The translations under genes were made by a program, and so were the position numbers. Shown here in pieces: positions 44,037 through 52,778 of a stretch of DNA of 64,000 nucleotides. The stretch's first letter is position 1, and the number at the start of each line of letters is the position of its first letter. A model generated the notes under the pieces. The model was not told the origin of the DNA. It worked only from the letters and a program-made list of their open reading frames with translations, and searched no databases. The stretch is from Halobacillus sp. A5 (GTDB lineage Bacteria > Bacillota > Bacilli > Bacillales > Halobacillaceae), in contig NZ_JAIZEO010000004.1 in the NCBI RefSeq assembly GCF_024189315.1, positions 434,001-498,000 on the forward strand, given 5' to 3'.

Positions 44037-44945
44037 TTACTTCAATGAACCGACCATAACTCCTTTTTCAAAATACTTTTGGAAGAATGGGTACATAATT
44101 AATAAAGGTAGACTTGCGACAACAATCGATGAGTATTTAATCATTTCCGCAATGCGCTGCATTTCTGCTCGTGCGAGTTGATCGGCAATCATGCCAGGCT
44201 GGACTTCGTTTTGAATCAGAATTTCCCGCAGAACAAGCTGCAGCGGATAAAGCGAGCGGTCATCCAAGTAAATCATCGCGTTGAAATAAGCATTCCACTG
44301 ACCTATAAAAGCGAACAACGCAAGAACAAAAATGATAGGTTTAGCCAAAGGAAGCAGAATTTTGAGAAAAATCATAAAATCCGAGGCTCCATCAATTCTT
44401 GCTGCTTCTTTGAGCTCATTTGGAAGCGCTTTAAAATAGGTCCTCGCAAGGATAATGTTCCATACCGTGACAGATCCGGGAAGAATAATTGCCCAAGGTG
44501 TATTGATTAACCCGAGTTCACGCACCAATAAGTATGTTGGTACCAGTCCACCGTTAAAAAACATTGTAAAGATAAAGAAAATCATCACCGCTTTTTTCCC
44601 TACCAGATTATCCACCGATAAGGCGTACCCGGCTAATACGGAAAAGACAATTGATACGAGCGTAAAGCCGCCTGCATATAACATGGAATTAAAAAATCCC
44701 CGGATAATAGAACCGTCCTGGAAAATCCGAACGTAACCACTGATTGTCCAATGATCCGGATTCAAAGACAGTCCCTGAGTAATTAAAATATTGGGTTGTA
44801 AAAAAGACCCGACCAGCACATAAAGTAGCGGCACTAACACAACGATGACGATGAGGCTGAGCATTATTTTGTTAACAAATAGGATGATCCGATCCGTTTT
44901 TGATTGATTGATCGTAGCGATTTTTTTTGCATGAGAACGGCTCAT
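44037..44945 (-). CDS. Sugar ABC transporter permease (LplC/YtcP type)
   Basis: 302 residues with six membrane helices. The EAA loop is ELKEAARIDGASDFMIFLKI followed by LLPLAKP. N-terminal region matches the CUT1-like oligosaccharide permeases that pair with a LplB-type subunit. ATG 44945 lies 17 bases after the upstream permease gene. Confidence 0.88.
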   Translation of the reverse strand: MSRSHAKKIATINQSKTDRIILFVNKIMLSLIVIVVLVPLLYVLVGSFLQPNILITQGLSLNPDHWTISGYVRIFQDGSIIRGFFNSMLYAGGFTLVSIVFSVLAGYALSVDNLVGKKAVMIFFIFTMFFNGGLVPTYLLVRELGLINTPWAIILPGSVTVWNIILARTYFKALPNELKEAARIDGASDFMIFLKILLPLAKPIIFVLALFAFIGQWNAYFNAMIYLDDRSLYPLQLVLREILIQNEVQPGMIADQLARAEMQRIAEMIKYSSIVVASLPLLIMYPFFQKYFEKGVMVGSLK

Positions 44946-44961
44946 GGACTTTTTCTCCTTT

Positions 44962-45921
44962 CTAGTATAGAGATTCTCCTTTAAGCTTTTTCACGATTTG
45001 GTTTGCGGTAACGAGCAGCATGAGATTGATCACGGATAAGAACAGGCCAATTGCAGCACCAAACGACCAGTCAGCCGCCTGCAGCCCACGCTTGTATACA
45101 TACGTGTCAATAATTTCAGAGGCAGGTAAATTTCGATCGGTCTGAAGCAAATAAGCTTTTTCAAAGCCTATCGCCATAATTCCACCAATCGCTAGAATAA
45201 ACAAAACAGCCATGACAGGCTTTAGTACCTGAATATCAATGTGCCATATCCGCTGTAAGAGCGAAGCTCCGTCAATAACTGCCGCATCATGCAATTGAGG
45301 ATCGCTGTTCGACAAAGCGGCCACATAAATAATGGAAGAGAAACCGGCTACTTGCCAAACACCTGATGCTACAAAGATCGTTCGGAAATATTCCGGCTCG
45401 GACATAAAGGAAATCGGCCGGTCGAGAAAGAGCGTTAATAAAGCATTTAGTGGTCCAGTTGGGGATAAGAACATAAAGAGCATCCCCCCGATAACAACAA
45501 CAGAGATAAAATTAGGGGCATAGATAATCAATTGTATATTCTTTTTCACCCGTGCTCTTCTCACCTGATTTAACATAAGAGCTAAAATAATCGGTACCGG
45601 AAATCCAATCAAAAGCTCATACGCACTTAATTTAACCGTATTGGAAAATATCTGAAGAAAATTCGGTGACTGCATAAATTTCGTGAAATGGGAAAATCCC
45701 ACCCATTTGCTGCCCATAATGCCTTGAATTGGGCTGAAATCTTTAAAAGCGATAATGACGCCGTACATCGGAAGATAATTAAAGATGAATACCGTTAGAA
45801 TGGCGGGAAGTAAAAATAAATACAACACCCAATTTTTCTTAATATTTAGAATTTTTCTTCTACTCGATGTAGTCTTCGTTTTGCTTTTCTTCCTCGCCAA
45901 TGACCCAACCGTGTTGTCCAC
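44962..45921 (-). CDS. Sugar ABC transporter permease (LplB/YteP type)
   Basis: 319 residues, six membrane helices, a basic N-terminal extension (ARKKSKTKTTSSRRK) and the EAA loop DAAVIDGASLLQRIWHIDIQ. GTG 45921 follows AAGGAGGAGGTAGC. First gene of a four-gene operon (two permeases, receptor, GH32 enzyme) driven from the promoter at 46025-46053. Confidence 0.88.
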   Translation of the reverse strand: MDNTVGSLARKKSKTKTTSSRRKILNIKKNWVLYLFLLPAILTVFIFNYLPMYGVIIAFKDFSPIQGIMGSKWVGFSHFTKFMQSPNFLQIFSNTVKLSAYELLIGFPVPIILALMLNQVRRARVKKNIQLIIYAPNFISVVVIGGMLFMFLSPTGPLNALLTLFLDRPISFMSEPEYFRTIFVASGVWQVAGFSSIIYVAALSNSDPQLHDAAVIDGASLLQRIWHIDIQVLKPVMAVLFILAIGGIMAIGFEKAYLLQTDRNLPASEIIDTYVYKRGLQAADWSFGAAIGLFLSVINLMLLVTANQIVKKLKGESLY

Positions 45922-45996
45922 GCTACCTCCTCCTTACTTGTTTGATATACCTGCTTGTTCCATTCCTCCATAGAAGTCACCCTCGTTTCCGTCAAA

Positions 45997-46010
45997 TGTT
46001 AACGCTTTCT
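45997..46010 (-). promoter_or_regulatory. cre-like catabolite control site
   Basis: TGTTAACGCTTTCT differs from the CcpA consensus TGWNANCGNTNWCA only at the last base and lies 15 bases downstream of the -10 box, where CcpA binding represses. Confidence 0.6.
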
Positions 46011-46024
46011 TTTATCTACATCAA

Positions 46025-46063
46025 AGTATATGTCATCCGGTTTCATATGTCAACCGGGTGACA
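46025..46063 (-). promoter_or_regulatory. Sigma-A promoter with LacI-type operator
   Basis: On the minus strand TTGACA (46048-46053), 17 bases, TATACT (46025-46030): a near-consensus promoter. The palindrome TGTCAACCGGGTGACA (46048-46063) covers the -35 box and has the central CCGG found in several LacI-family operators. A second half site, ATGTCATCCGG, lies in the spacer. Confidence 0.75.
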
Positions 46064-46118
46064 CAATTTACAAAAATGACGACCTGATAGTAATGGCTGT
46101 ACCTCCTTTTTTTCATTT

Positions 46119-46487
46119 CTAGGTTGTTTCGCTTTTTAGTAGCCTTACAGGAAGGATGGTATCCGCTTCTTCTTTCATCTGCTTCATTAGTAGATGAATC
46201 ACCGATGCTGCCATCTTTTTTACTGACTGCTGCACCGTAGTAAGCTCCGGACATAAAATACGAGTTGTATCTGTCCCGTCGTCACAGCCGGCGACTTTAC
46301 CACTTGCGGGATACGAATTCCTCGATTCTTGCTTCCTGCATCACCCTGAACGCGATAAAATCATCACTAGCAAATATGCCTTCCAGTCTTCATTTTCTTT
46401 AAAAAATCCGCGGTTGTTTAACACTCTGGATACGGTCGTAGGAGAAAAGCCGGCTGCTTTTGTCACATCTCCCAACTTCACTTTCAA
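46119..46487 (-). pseudogene. LacI family regulator with large internal deletion
   Basis: TTG 46487 behind AAAGGAG opens VKLGDVTKAAGFSPTTVSRV followed by LNNRGFF, a LacI HTH, and the frame ends soon after. Further on, another frame gives DGTDTTRILCPELTTVQQSV followed by KKMAASVIHLLMKQM and ends KSETT at 46119, the effector-domain C-terminus. About 200 residues between are missing. ACCGGTTAAC at 46521-46530 upstream resembles a LacI operator. The likely regulator of the fructoside operon is therefore non-functional. Confidence 0.8.
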
Positions 46488-46535
46488 GATAGGACTCCTT
46501 TCACCTTCACATTTATACTAACCGGTTAACATATT

Positions 46536-47144
46536 TCACGCTTGTTTTTTCGGAAAGGAGCGCGACGCTACTTTTGTCGTCATATAAGCCGCGGGGCTCA
46601 AACCAAATAGCATCATTAAGACGGGAAAATTAATATATATATAAATAAAAATAGCCATTGCGGCAGCAATAAAAATGGTTTGAAAAGGGCGTGCCACTGC
46701 TAAAGCCACGGAATACTTGAAGTACGTCCAGAAAGACAGGCGAAAGTGAGAAAAAATCGGGAAAATATACAGGAGTACGAGCACATACATCACACCAACG
46801 ACAAAAGTAATGCTCGCAAGCGTGATTTGCAGAAGGTCATTTTCCAGCAGTTGCAGGATGCGAAAGTCCAAGTATAATATTATACCTGCAGCCACTAAAA
46901 CATATCCTATTACATTTGCCATGACAAATTCCGATTTAAATTTCTTAAAAAATAGCTTATAATACGGTTCATCTTCATCTTCCATTATCATTTCCCTCAG
47001 CACGGCAAATAACGCAGCCGTTGCCGGAAAAAATCCTAGAATGAAGAAGCCCGATAGCACTAACAAAAACCACAATAAATGAAACACAATGAGATGGTAT
47101 CCAATATTGCCCCACCTTATGTACCAGCGTGTGGAATCAAGCAC
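46536..47144 (-). CDS. yesL: YesL family membrane protein (DUF624)
   Basis: 202 residues, five or six membrane segments. WYIRWGNIGYHLIVFHLLWF, GFFPATAALFAVLRE and the aromatic-rich middle are typical of YesL, found next to sugar ABC transporters in Bacillus. Its role is unknown. GTG 47144 follows GGGAGG. It is divergent from the gene at 47239. Confidence 0.85.
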   Translation of the reverse strand: MLDSTRWYIRWGNIGYHLIVFHLLWFLLVLSGFFILGFFPATAALFAVLREMIMEDEDEPYYKLFFKKFKSEFVMANVIGYVLVAAGIILYLDFRILQLLENDLLQITLASITFVVGVMYVLVLLYIFPIFSHFRLSFWTYFKYSVALAVARPFQTIFIAAAMAIFIYIYINFPVLMMLFGLSPAAYMTTKVASRSFPKKQA

Positions 47145-47238
47145 GTTTCAGCCTCCCTTTATGTAAAATAGATAACGTAACCAAGAATACACTAGTTCTC
47201 GTACATAGTAAATTAGCAAATGACGCGGAAAGGATGAC

Positions 47239-47859
47239 ATGATGAACAAGATCCGCATAAACGAACTTTTCAATTATTATAAATATCACACCCTGCTTAT
47301 AGCATTCAGTGTATTTGTGTTTGGCTCGATTCTCTATTCTTTTATTAACCATCAAATCGAACAAACCAACTCTGCCAATGAACCAGCTCCTGACCTGGAA
47401 ATATTATTTTTCGGAGAATATCACACAGAAGAAACGTCCCGTTTCGAAGAACAGATAGAACAACAGGTTCCGAATGTTGATAACGTTGAGGTGAATGTGG
47501 AGTATTCCCCGGCCGAAACAGATTCAGAGATGGATATTTCCTCTGCACAGATGCGCCCGGTGGCCCTGATGAAAAACGAGCCCGATATCTATATTACAGA
47601 TAAGACCCATTTTGACTTAATGACCGAAATGGATGCATTTTACCCAATAGATTCTGAAGAAGAATTCCTACAAGAAGTAAGTAACGATTCATTGCAGCGA
47701 AACACAGCGGATGATGAAGAAATATACGGCATCGACGTATCGGACAGCAGCGTATTTCATGACTCACCGTTTGGTGGCGCCGAAAAAATTGTATCTATCC
47801 GAGAGAATCCTAAGAATGTCGATAATGCCATAGAATGGATTAAACGTGCAGTAGAATAA
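47239..47859 (+). CDS. Membrane-anchored extracytoplasmic protein of unknown function
   Basis: 206 residues: about 20 cytoplasmic residues, one membrane helix (YHTLLIAFSVFVFGSILYSF) and an acidic outer domain with LEILFFGEYHTEE and EPDIYITDKTHFDLM, which resembles parts of periplasmic-binding folds. A substrate-sensing role next to YesL is possible. ATG 47239 lies behind AAGGATGAC. Confidence 0.6.
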   Translation: MMNKIRINELFNYYKYHTLLIAFSVFVFGSILYSFINHQIEQTNSANEPAPDLEILFFGEYHTEETSRFEEQIEQQVPNVDNVEVNVEYSPAETDSEMDISSAQMRPVALMKNEPDIYITDKTHFDLMTEMDAFYPIDSEEEFLQEVSNDSLQRNTADDEEIYGIDVSDSSVFHDSPFGGAEKIVSIRENPKNVDNAIEWIKRAVE

Positions 47860-48027
47860 TTATTATTTTCCTGAATGCCATACGCCGCAGACGGACGTTT
47901 TCCGATTCTGGCCTCCGGTTCACCTTTAACAGGCTACAGCAGCCCATAGTCATTGCTTACGAAGGAGGATGAGTAGTGAAAATAGTTCTATCTAAAGAAA
48001 ACACGATAATGAAAAGGGGGAGTATCG

Positions 48028-48766
48028 TTGTTTGGAGCGATTGAAGCAGGAGGAACTAAGTTTGTTTGCGCTGTTGGCGACGATGATTATCATATTATTG
48101 ATTTCATAGAATTTCCTACACAATCTCCAAAAGAAACAATGGATAAAGTGAAAGGTTTTTTCGGGAGATATAATATTACGTCCATGGGTATTGGATCTTT
48201 TGGCCCCTTAGATATTGATTATCATTCCGAAACGTACGGCTGTATCACCACTACACCAAAAGTACAATGGAGAAATTTCAATATATTAGATTCACTTAAG
48301 GAAACAATGGATAAACCAATGGTTATACATACCGATGTAACGATGGCGACCTTAGGAGAAGCGAAGTTTGGTGCTGCTCAAGGCTTGTCGAACTGTATTT
48401 ACGTCACTATTGGTACTGGTGTCGGCGTGGGGGCGATCATAAACGACCAACCTCTGCAGGGGATGAGCTCATTTACTTTCAGATATGGAGAAAGTCTGGG
48501 AGGTAGAAAGTTATTATATTGCACAAGCTTTAATGACATATATACTCACCTTATCACCAGAAAAAATTATTCTAGGTGGAGGGGTTATGAAGCAAAGGCA
48601 AATTTTACCCTTCGTATATAAATATATAAAAAGATTGAATAAAGGATATGTATCATTTTCGCAGTTAGATAAGCACATATCAAATTATATTGTGACACCT
48701 GGAATAGAAGGCTTATCAGCCATTAAAGGAGGGCTTTACGCAGCAAAAAAATTAACGGTATATTAA
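48028..48766 (+). pseudogene. ROK family fructokinase with internal deletion and frameshift
   Basis: TTG 48028 behind GGGGGAG starts MFGAIEAGGTKFVCAVGDDD, the ATP-binding DxGGTK-like loop; the frame proceeds to GTGVGVGAII and QGMSS. There the conserved block with the His/Cys zinc motif (expected HPEMGH...C-x-C-x-H) is absent. The second frame resumes EKVWEVESYYIAQAL, TLSPEKIILGGGVM and the C-terminus. About 55-60 residues were lost near 48475 together with the frame. Fructokinases of this type belong with GH32/sucrose genes, so this part of the sugar module is broken. Confidence 0.85.
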
Positions 48767-48815
48767 GTCAAGATATCGGGCGGAAGATCATAATCTGTAT
48801 AAACAAAACATTTCT

Positions 48816-48846
48816 GACGGTACGTTTTTACATGGACCGTCTTTTT
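48816..48846 (+). terminator. Intrinsic terminator
   Basis: GACGGT...ACCGTC stem followed by TTTTTC, downstream of the ROK gene. Confidence 0.8.
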
Positions 48847-49004
48847 CTTATAGAAGCATGCCTGAAAAGTCGTATGGGTTGATGAAAGCCCAACAGAATC
48901 CGTAGCTGACAGGTCTGGTGAGGAAACCCAGGAACTGAGAGTAAAGGAAAATAGTCAAAGGAGCTGCCTTCTGAAATTAGTTATCCTTATCTACTCTCTA
49001 CTGT

Positions 49005-49988
49005 TTATATCGTGTTCCCTGTATGAAGGGTAATATCATGGCTCATTTCATCATGGCTCATTGGTTTAGGACCTTCCATTTGCTGTTGAAGAAGGATCAC
49101 GGCGGATTCGGCGATTTTTTTAATCGGTTGACAGATGGTTGAGAGGCCTGGAAATATTGTACGGATGGTTTCAGTTCCATCGTAACCTATGATTTTAAGT
49201 TGTTCGGGAATAGATACCCCTCTTTTTTCCGCTTCCCTTATGACCGCCAGGGCTAACAAGTCATCGCTAGCGAACACTCCTTCCAGATCAGGCTGTTCAT
49301 CAAACATTTGGTTGATAATACGTACCTGCTCATATTGATCAAACACGCCTGAGATTTCGTAAGTAGTATAAGGTAATCCATGTTTAATCATGACGTCTTC
49401 ATAAGCCTTTCTACGAAGATTTGCAGGTGTCTTGAGATCAAAAGGGCCGTTTAGGTGTATAATTCGCTTACAACCCCCGGCCAGCAATGTTTCAACGGCT
49501 AATTGACCACCTTTGTAATTATTAGATCCTACGACAGGGATGTTTTTGGACAAATAATGATCAATTGCGACAGTAGGTAAATTATGTTGATCATAATCTA
49601 AAATCCCTCTATTATATGTACCGACAATTACGCCATCTACTTGATTTCTTCTTAGCATTTCCCAGTACTGCTTTTCTTTATTAATATTATTTAGACTGTT
49701 ACAAATCAAGGCTTTATATCCCTGTTGTGAACAGTAATTTTCTACCTCGGCTGTTAGTTCTCCGAAAAAAGGATTTTTGGTCGTTGGTACAATAAGTCCA
49801 ATAATATATGTTTTTTTATTATATAAAGAACGAGCCAAATCATTAGGAATATAATTGATTTGCTCCATTGCAACATAAACTTTCTTTTTCATCTCTTCAC
49901 TAATGTATCCTCGATTATTTAACACACGAGAAACGGTAGTAGGAGAGACACCAGCGACCTTTGCCACGTCTTGAATTTTTGGCTTCAT
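49005..49988 (-). CDS. LacI family transcriptional regulator
   Basis: 327 residues, full length: N-terminal HTH (IQDVAKVAGVSPTTVSRVLN) with hinge helix (NDLARSL), then the two-lobed sugar-binding domain (IIGLIVPTTKNPFFGELTAE, DGVIVGTYNRG, GVFASDDLLALAVI, IIGYDGTETIRTIFPGLST). The intact counterpart of the broken LacI at 46119, of which it shares the HTH and PELTT/PGLST regions; it may now control the fructoside operon. Confidence 0.88.
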   Translation of the reverse strand: MKPKIQDVAKVAGVSPTTVSRVLNNRGYISEEMKKKVYVAMEQINYIPNDLARSLYNKKTYIIGLIVPTTKNPFFGELTAEVENYCSQQGYKALICNSLNNINKEKQYWEMLRRNQVDGVIVGTYNRGILDYDQHNLPTVAIDHYLSKNIPVVGSNNYKGGQLAVETLLAGGCKRIIHLNGPFDLKTPANLRRKAYEDVMIKHGLPYTTYEISGVFDQYEQVRIINQMFDEQPDLEGVFASDDLLALAVIREAEKRGVSIPEQLKIIGYDGTETIRTIFPGLSTICQPIKKIAESAVILLQQQMEGPKPMSHDEMSHDITLHTGNTI

Positions 49989-50189
49989 AGATTATAAATC
50001 TCCTTTATGAATACTTCCGTTTATTGTAGCAAGAGAAAAAGGAAGGGGAACGATTTGCTAGGATCATTAGACTAATAATGATTATACCTTATTTACATCA
50101 ACAAATGAATAAGGGTAACATGCTGGTTTAGCTTGTTTTTTCTCACACTACAAATGTAAAACAGAAACATTCCTCCTGAATTTTTTACT

Positions 50190-50662
50190 CTTTTTATAAA
50201 TTACCTTTGGCGTCTGCACCCGCTGCATCACCCATTATAACACCAATAGGAGACAGGTTCCTTTCTTTACTACCATACGTAGCCGTTCCAATGGTGACAA
50301 GGCTTAACGCCAAAAACAGGACACCAATGATAACTGCACTTACAATGCCCCCTTGACAATATCCTTTACCGGCTTCTTAAAGTTATTGGCCAGATTACAA
50401 ATGACCTCCCAACCGAAAAATGACCAAAAGATAACCGTTATAGCACTTCCAACGGAAAGCCATCCATTTGGAACAAAAGGAGTAAAATCCCCCATTGTAT
50501 ATTAGGTAGCGACACAAATACGGCTAACAGTAAAAGAACAAGTAATAAAATGCTTAAAATCAATGCGACTTTATCGCTGATATTTACACCGTAATAATTT
50601 GAAACACCTGCAATCACCAAAAAGACTAGAAAGCAAAAAAAGCAAAGATGATGAACCATCAT
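50190..50662 (-). pseudogene. Amino-acid permease (APC family) relic
   Basis: Pieces in different frames read GVSNYYGVNISDKVALILSI, SAITVIFWSFFGWEVICNLA followed by NNFKKPVKDI, and VIIGVLFLALSLVTIGTATY, i.e. membrane helices and the G-W-E motif of APC transporters. Several frameshifts and both ends are missing. AnsP-like or basic-amino-acid permease is possible, given the asparagine genes to the right. Confidence 0.7.
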
Positions 50663-50763
50663 CGAAGCGGAGGGGGGGAAATCCCCGAAACAAACCGCAT
50701 TCCTTTCTATAAAATTACGAAAAAAACTCTATTAAGTTTCAAAAAAAGCAATTTCCATCCAAT

Positions 50764-50823
50764 TATCTCGGATTCAAGTCTTCAACAATCCTCCCCTTAT
50801 CTGGAAGACTTGAGTTCAAAACA
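50764..50823. repeat. Dispersed element, minimal palindromic copy outside the array
   Basis: TATCTCGGATTCAAGTCTTC (50764-50783), 20 bases, GAAGACTTGAGTTCAAAACA (50804-50823). Same build as the copy at 25385-25444 with no hairpin. It lies between the permease relic and the asparaginase genes, 25 kb from the main array. Confidence 0.75.
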
Positions 50824-51203
50824 ATCCCCTCGTTGGCAAAGTAACTTTGATTCTAATATCCCTCTATAACGAAACCATTTCATTCCATAATACAGGAAAA
50901 TAATAACATCAAAAATTATTTAAAACCATTAATTGTCATTCTTAATTGATATGTAGAACGTATGTTCGTATAATTACTTTTAAGGAAGGTGATTGGTTTG
51001 GGATTTCCTATTTATTCAACTACAATTCTTGAAGACTTAGTAACACGATGGTATAACTAAACCGGAAGATTTGAACAAACTAAGTGAGATTGCACTTAGA
51101 CTTTGATAGGAATTAAGCCAGATTTTTTGTCCGTTATCTGAGAAGTGTACTGACAAAATACTACATAATTATTTGTAAAAAGTCTTCTATACAAAATTAA
51201 AAA
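50824..51203. other. Gene-free stretch
   Basis: A 20-codon frame with a ribosome site (AAGGAAGGTGATTGG, TTG 50998, MGFPIYSTTILEDLVTRWYN) may be a peptide or a gene remnant. Nothing else seen. Confidence 0.3.
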
Positions 51204-51233
51204 CCTCCCAGAAGTTCGAGAACTTTTGGGAGG
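51204..51233 (-). terminator. Intrinsic terminator downstream of ansA
   Basis: CCTCCCAGAAGTT/AACTTTTGGGAGG stem with A-rich sequence on its left, giving a T-run on the minus strand. Confidence 0.75.
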
Positions 51234-51313
51234 TAACTAAAATATATAGGTATTTTTTTCCTTCTAAGACATAAAATATGTCATTTTGGAATTAACTAGA
51301 GCTTTGAACCCTT

Positions 51314-52294
51314 TCACATTGGGGTGTTGGTACTTTCTACGATTTCTTTCACTTCGGAGAGTTTTAATGTTTTTCCCATTGCCCACATCAGCTTCGGTAA
51401 TAGGGCTTCTGTATTCATATCAATAGAAAGGATGACTTTGCTTTGATCGATCAACCGTCCCACCTTATAAAGAGATAAGTCAGCACCTTCCTCTAGACAC
51501 TGCGTTGTTATAACTACAAATTTGCCTTCTTGGATTAAATTATCGACCGTCTTAGAAAGGTCTCGCCCCAAGAAAGGAAGGCCTCCGCTCCCGAAGGTTT
51601 CGATGATCACTCCTTTAAATTGATCTTTGATGGAATGCAGGAGATCTGGTTTGACACCAGGATACAATTTAAATAAATGAACATCGGTGCATAACCCCGT
51701 TTCTAACCTAAGTTCCCCATCCGCCTTATCAGTGACCTCCATGTTATTTTGTATGTGATTCCCTTCAATATAAGCAATATATGGATAATTAATACTCTCA
51801 AAAGCATCATAGCTTTCCGTTCTCATCTTGACTGCTCTTGTTCCTTTAATCACTCTGCCGCCAAACACCACAAATACACCTGCAGTACCTTTGGTTGCAT
51901 ACGTAACAGCATCTGTTAAGTTTTTGACCCCGTCCGTTTTTTTAGCATCGATCGGCTGAATCGAGCCAGTCAAAACAACCGGCTTTTGTAAATTTCGTAA
52001 AAAATAAGATAATGCAGCTGAAGTATAAGATAAGGTATCTGTGCCATGTGTAATGACAAAGCCATCAAAATGATGGTACTTGTCATAAACAGCTCTCGCA
52101 ATTTCTTCCCAGTGCTCAGGCTGCATATTTGTACTGTCTATATTCACAACTGTTTCCGTACTTATTTGCACTTCGTTTTCATTCAACGGCAAGTAACGAA
52201 CCAACTTCTGGATAGGGATGCCTGGAATAAGACCATCATCAGTTTGTATACACCCTATCGTTCCGCCCGTTGACAATAGAAGAATTTTTTTCAT
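51314..52294 (-). CDS. ansA: L-asparaginase (type I)
   Basis: 326 residues. Thr12 in STGGTIG and the Thr85-Asp86 pair in THGTDT are the two catalytic triad parts; GSGGLPF and TTQCLEEG are conserved further on. No signal peptide, so it deamidates asparagine in the cytoplasm. It is divergent from ansR, whose product is expected to bind in the 129-base gap. Paralogous to the asparaginase at 54223-55239. Confidence 0.9.
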   Translation of the reverse strand: MKKILLLSTGGTIGCIQTDDGLIPGIPIQKLVRYLPLNENEVQISTETVVNIDSTNMQPEHWEEIARAVYDKYHHFDGFVITHGTDTLSYTSAALSYFLRNLQKPVVLTGSIQPIDAKKTDGVKNLTDAVTYATKGTAGVFVVFGGRVIKGTRAVKMRTESYDAFESINYPYIAYIEGNHIQNNMEVTDKADGELRLETGLCTDVHLFKLYPGVKPDLLHSIKDQFKGVIIETFGSGGLPFLGRDLSKTVDNLIQEGKFVVITTQCLEEGADLSLYKVGRLIDQSKVILSIDMNTEALLPKLMWAMGKTLKLSEVKEIVESTNTPM

Positions 52295-52423
52295 TATCTT
52301 CCCACCTTTTTATTAGAAGAGTTAAAAGCTCTACTTGAATTTTGTCTAGTTTAACATAACAAGCAGTAATAATTTTGGTCTGAACCATAATTAAGCTATA
52401 CTAGTTAATGGGAGGATTACCAA

Positions 52424-52777
52424 ATGAAATTAACTAGACTTACTAAGCTTCGAAAAGAGAGAATGTGGACACTTCAAGAAACAGCAGATCAATTAGGGAT
52501 TGCTAAAAGTACATATGCAGGTTATGAATCAGGCTACCGACAACCTTCTTTAGACTCGCTTATTAAATTAGCCGATATCATGGATACATCTATTGATTAC
52601 TTACTGAATAGGATTGAGGACAGCCAGTCTCCCATGAACAATAAAACAATTCACTTAGATCATTTCGACCAGAATGAAAAATGGGAGATTCGTCTCGACG
52701 ATAAAAGTTTGACTAAAGATGAACTGAATGATTTCATTGCTTTTGTTCGATCAAAAAGACTGCTAAGAAAAGAGTAG
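52424..52777 (+). CDS. ansR: XRE family regulator AnsR
   Basis: 117 residues with an N-terminal Cro/CI-type HTH (WTLQETADQLGIAKSTYAGY followed by ESGYRQPSLDSL) and a short C-terminal domain, close to AnsR of Bacillus subtilis, which represses the asparaginase/aspartase genes until aspartate or asparagine is present. Starts at ATG 52424 behind GGGAGG; a TATACT box at 52397-52402 lies upstream. Converges with ansB: the two stops are adjacent (52777 and 52779). Confidence 0.85.
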   Translation: MKLTRLTKLRKERMWTLQETADQLGIAKSTYAGYESGYRQPSLDSLIKLADIMDTSIDYLLNRIEDSQSPMNNKTIHLDHFDQNEKWEIRLDDKSLTKDELNDFIAFVRSKRLLRKE

Positions 52778-52778
52778 A

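Noticed and set aside
48850-49004. Possible group II intron scrap (GAGGAAACCCAGG-like sequence)
   Set aside because: Too short and without domain V; cannot be told from chance.
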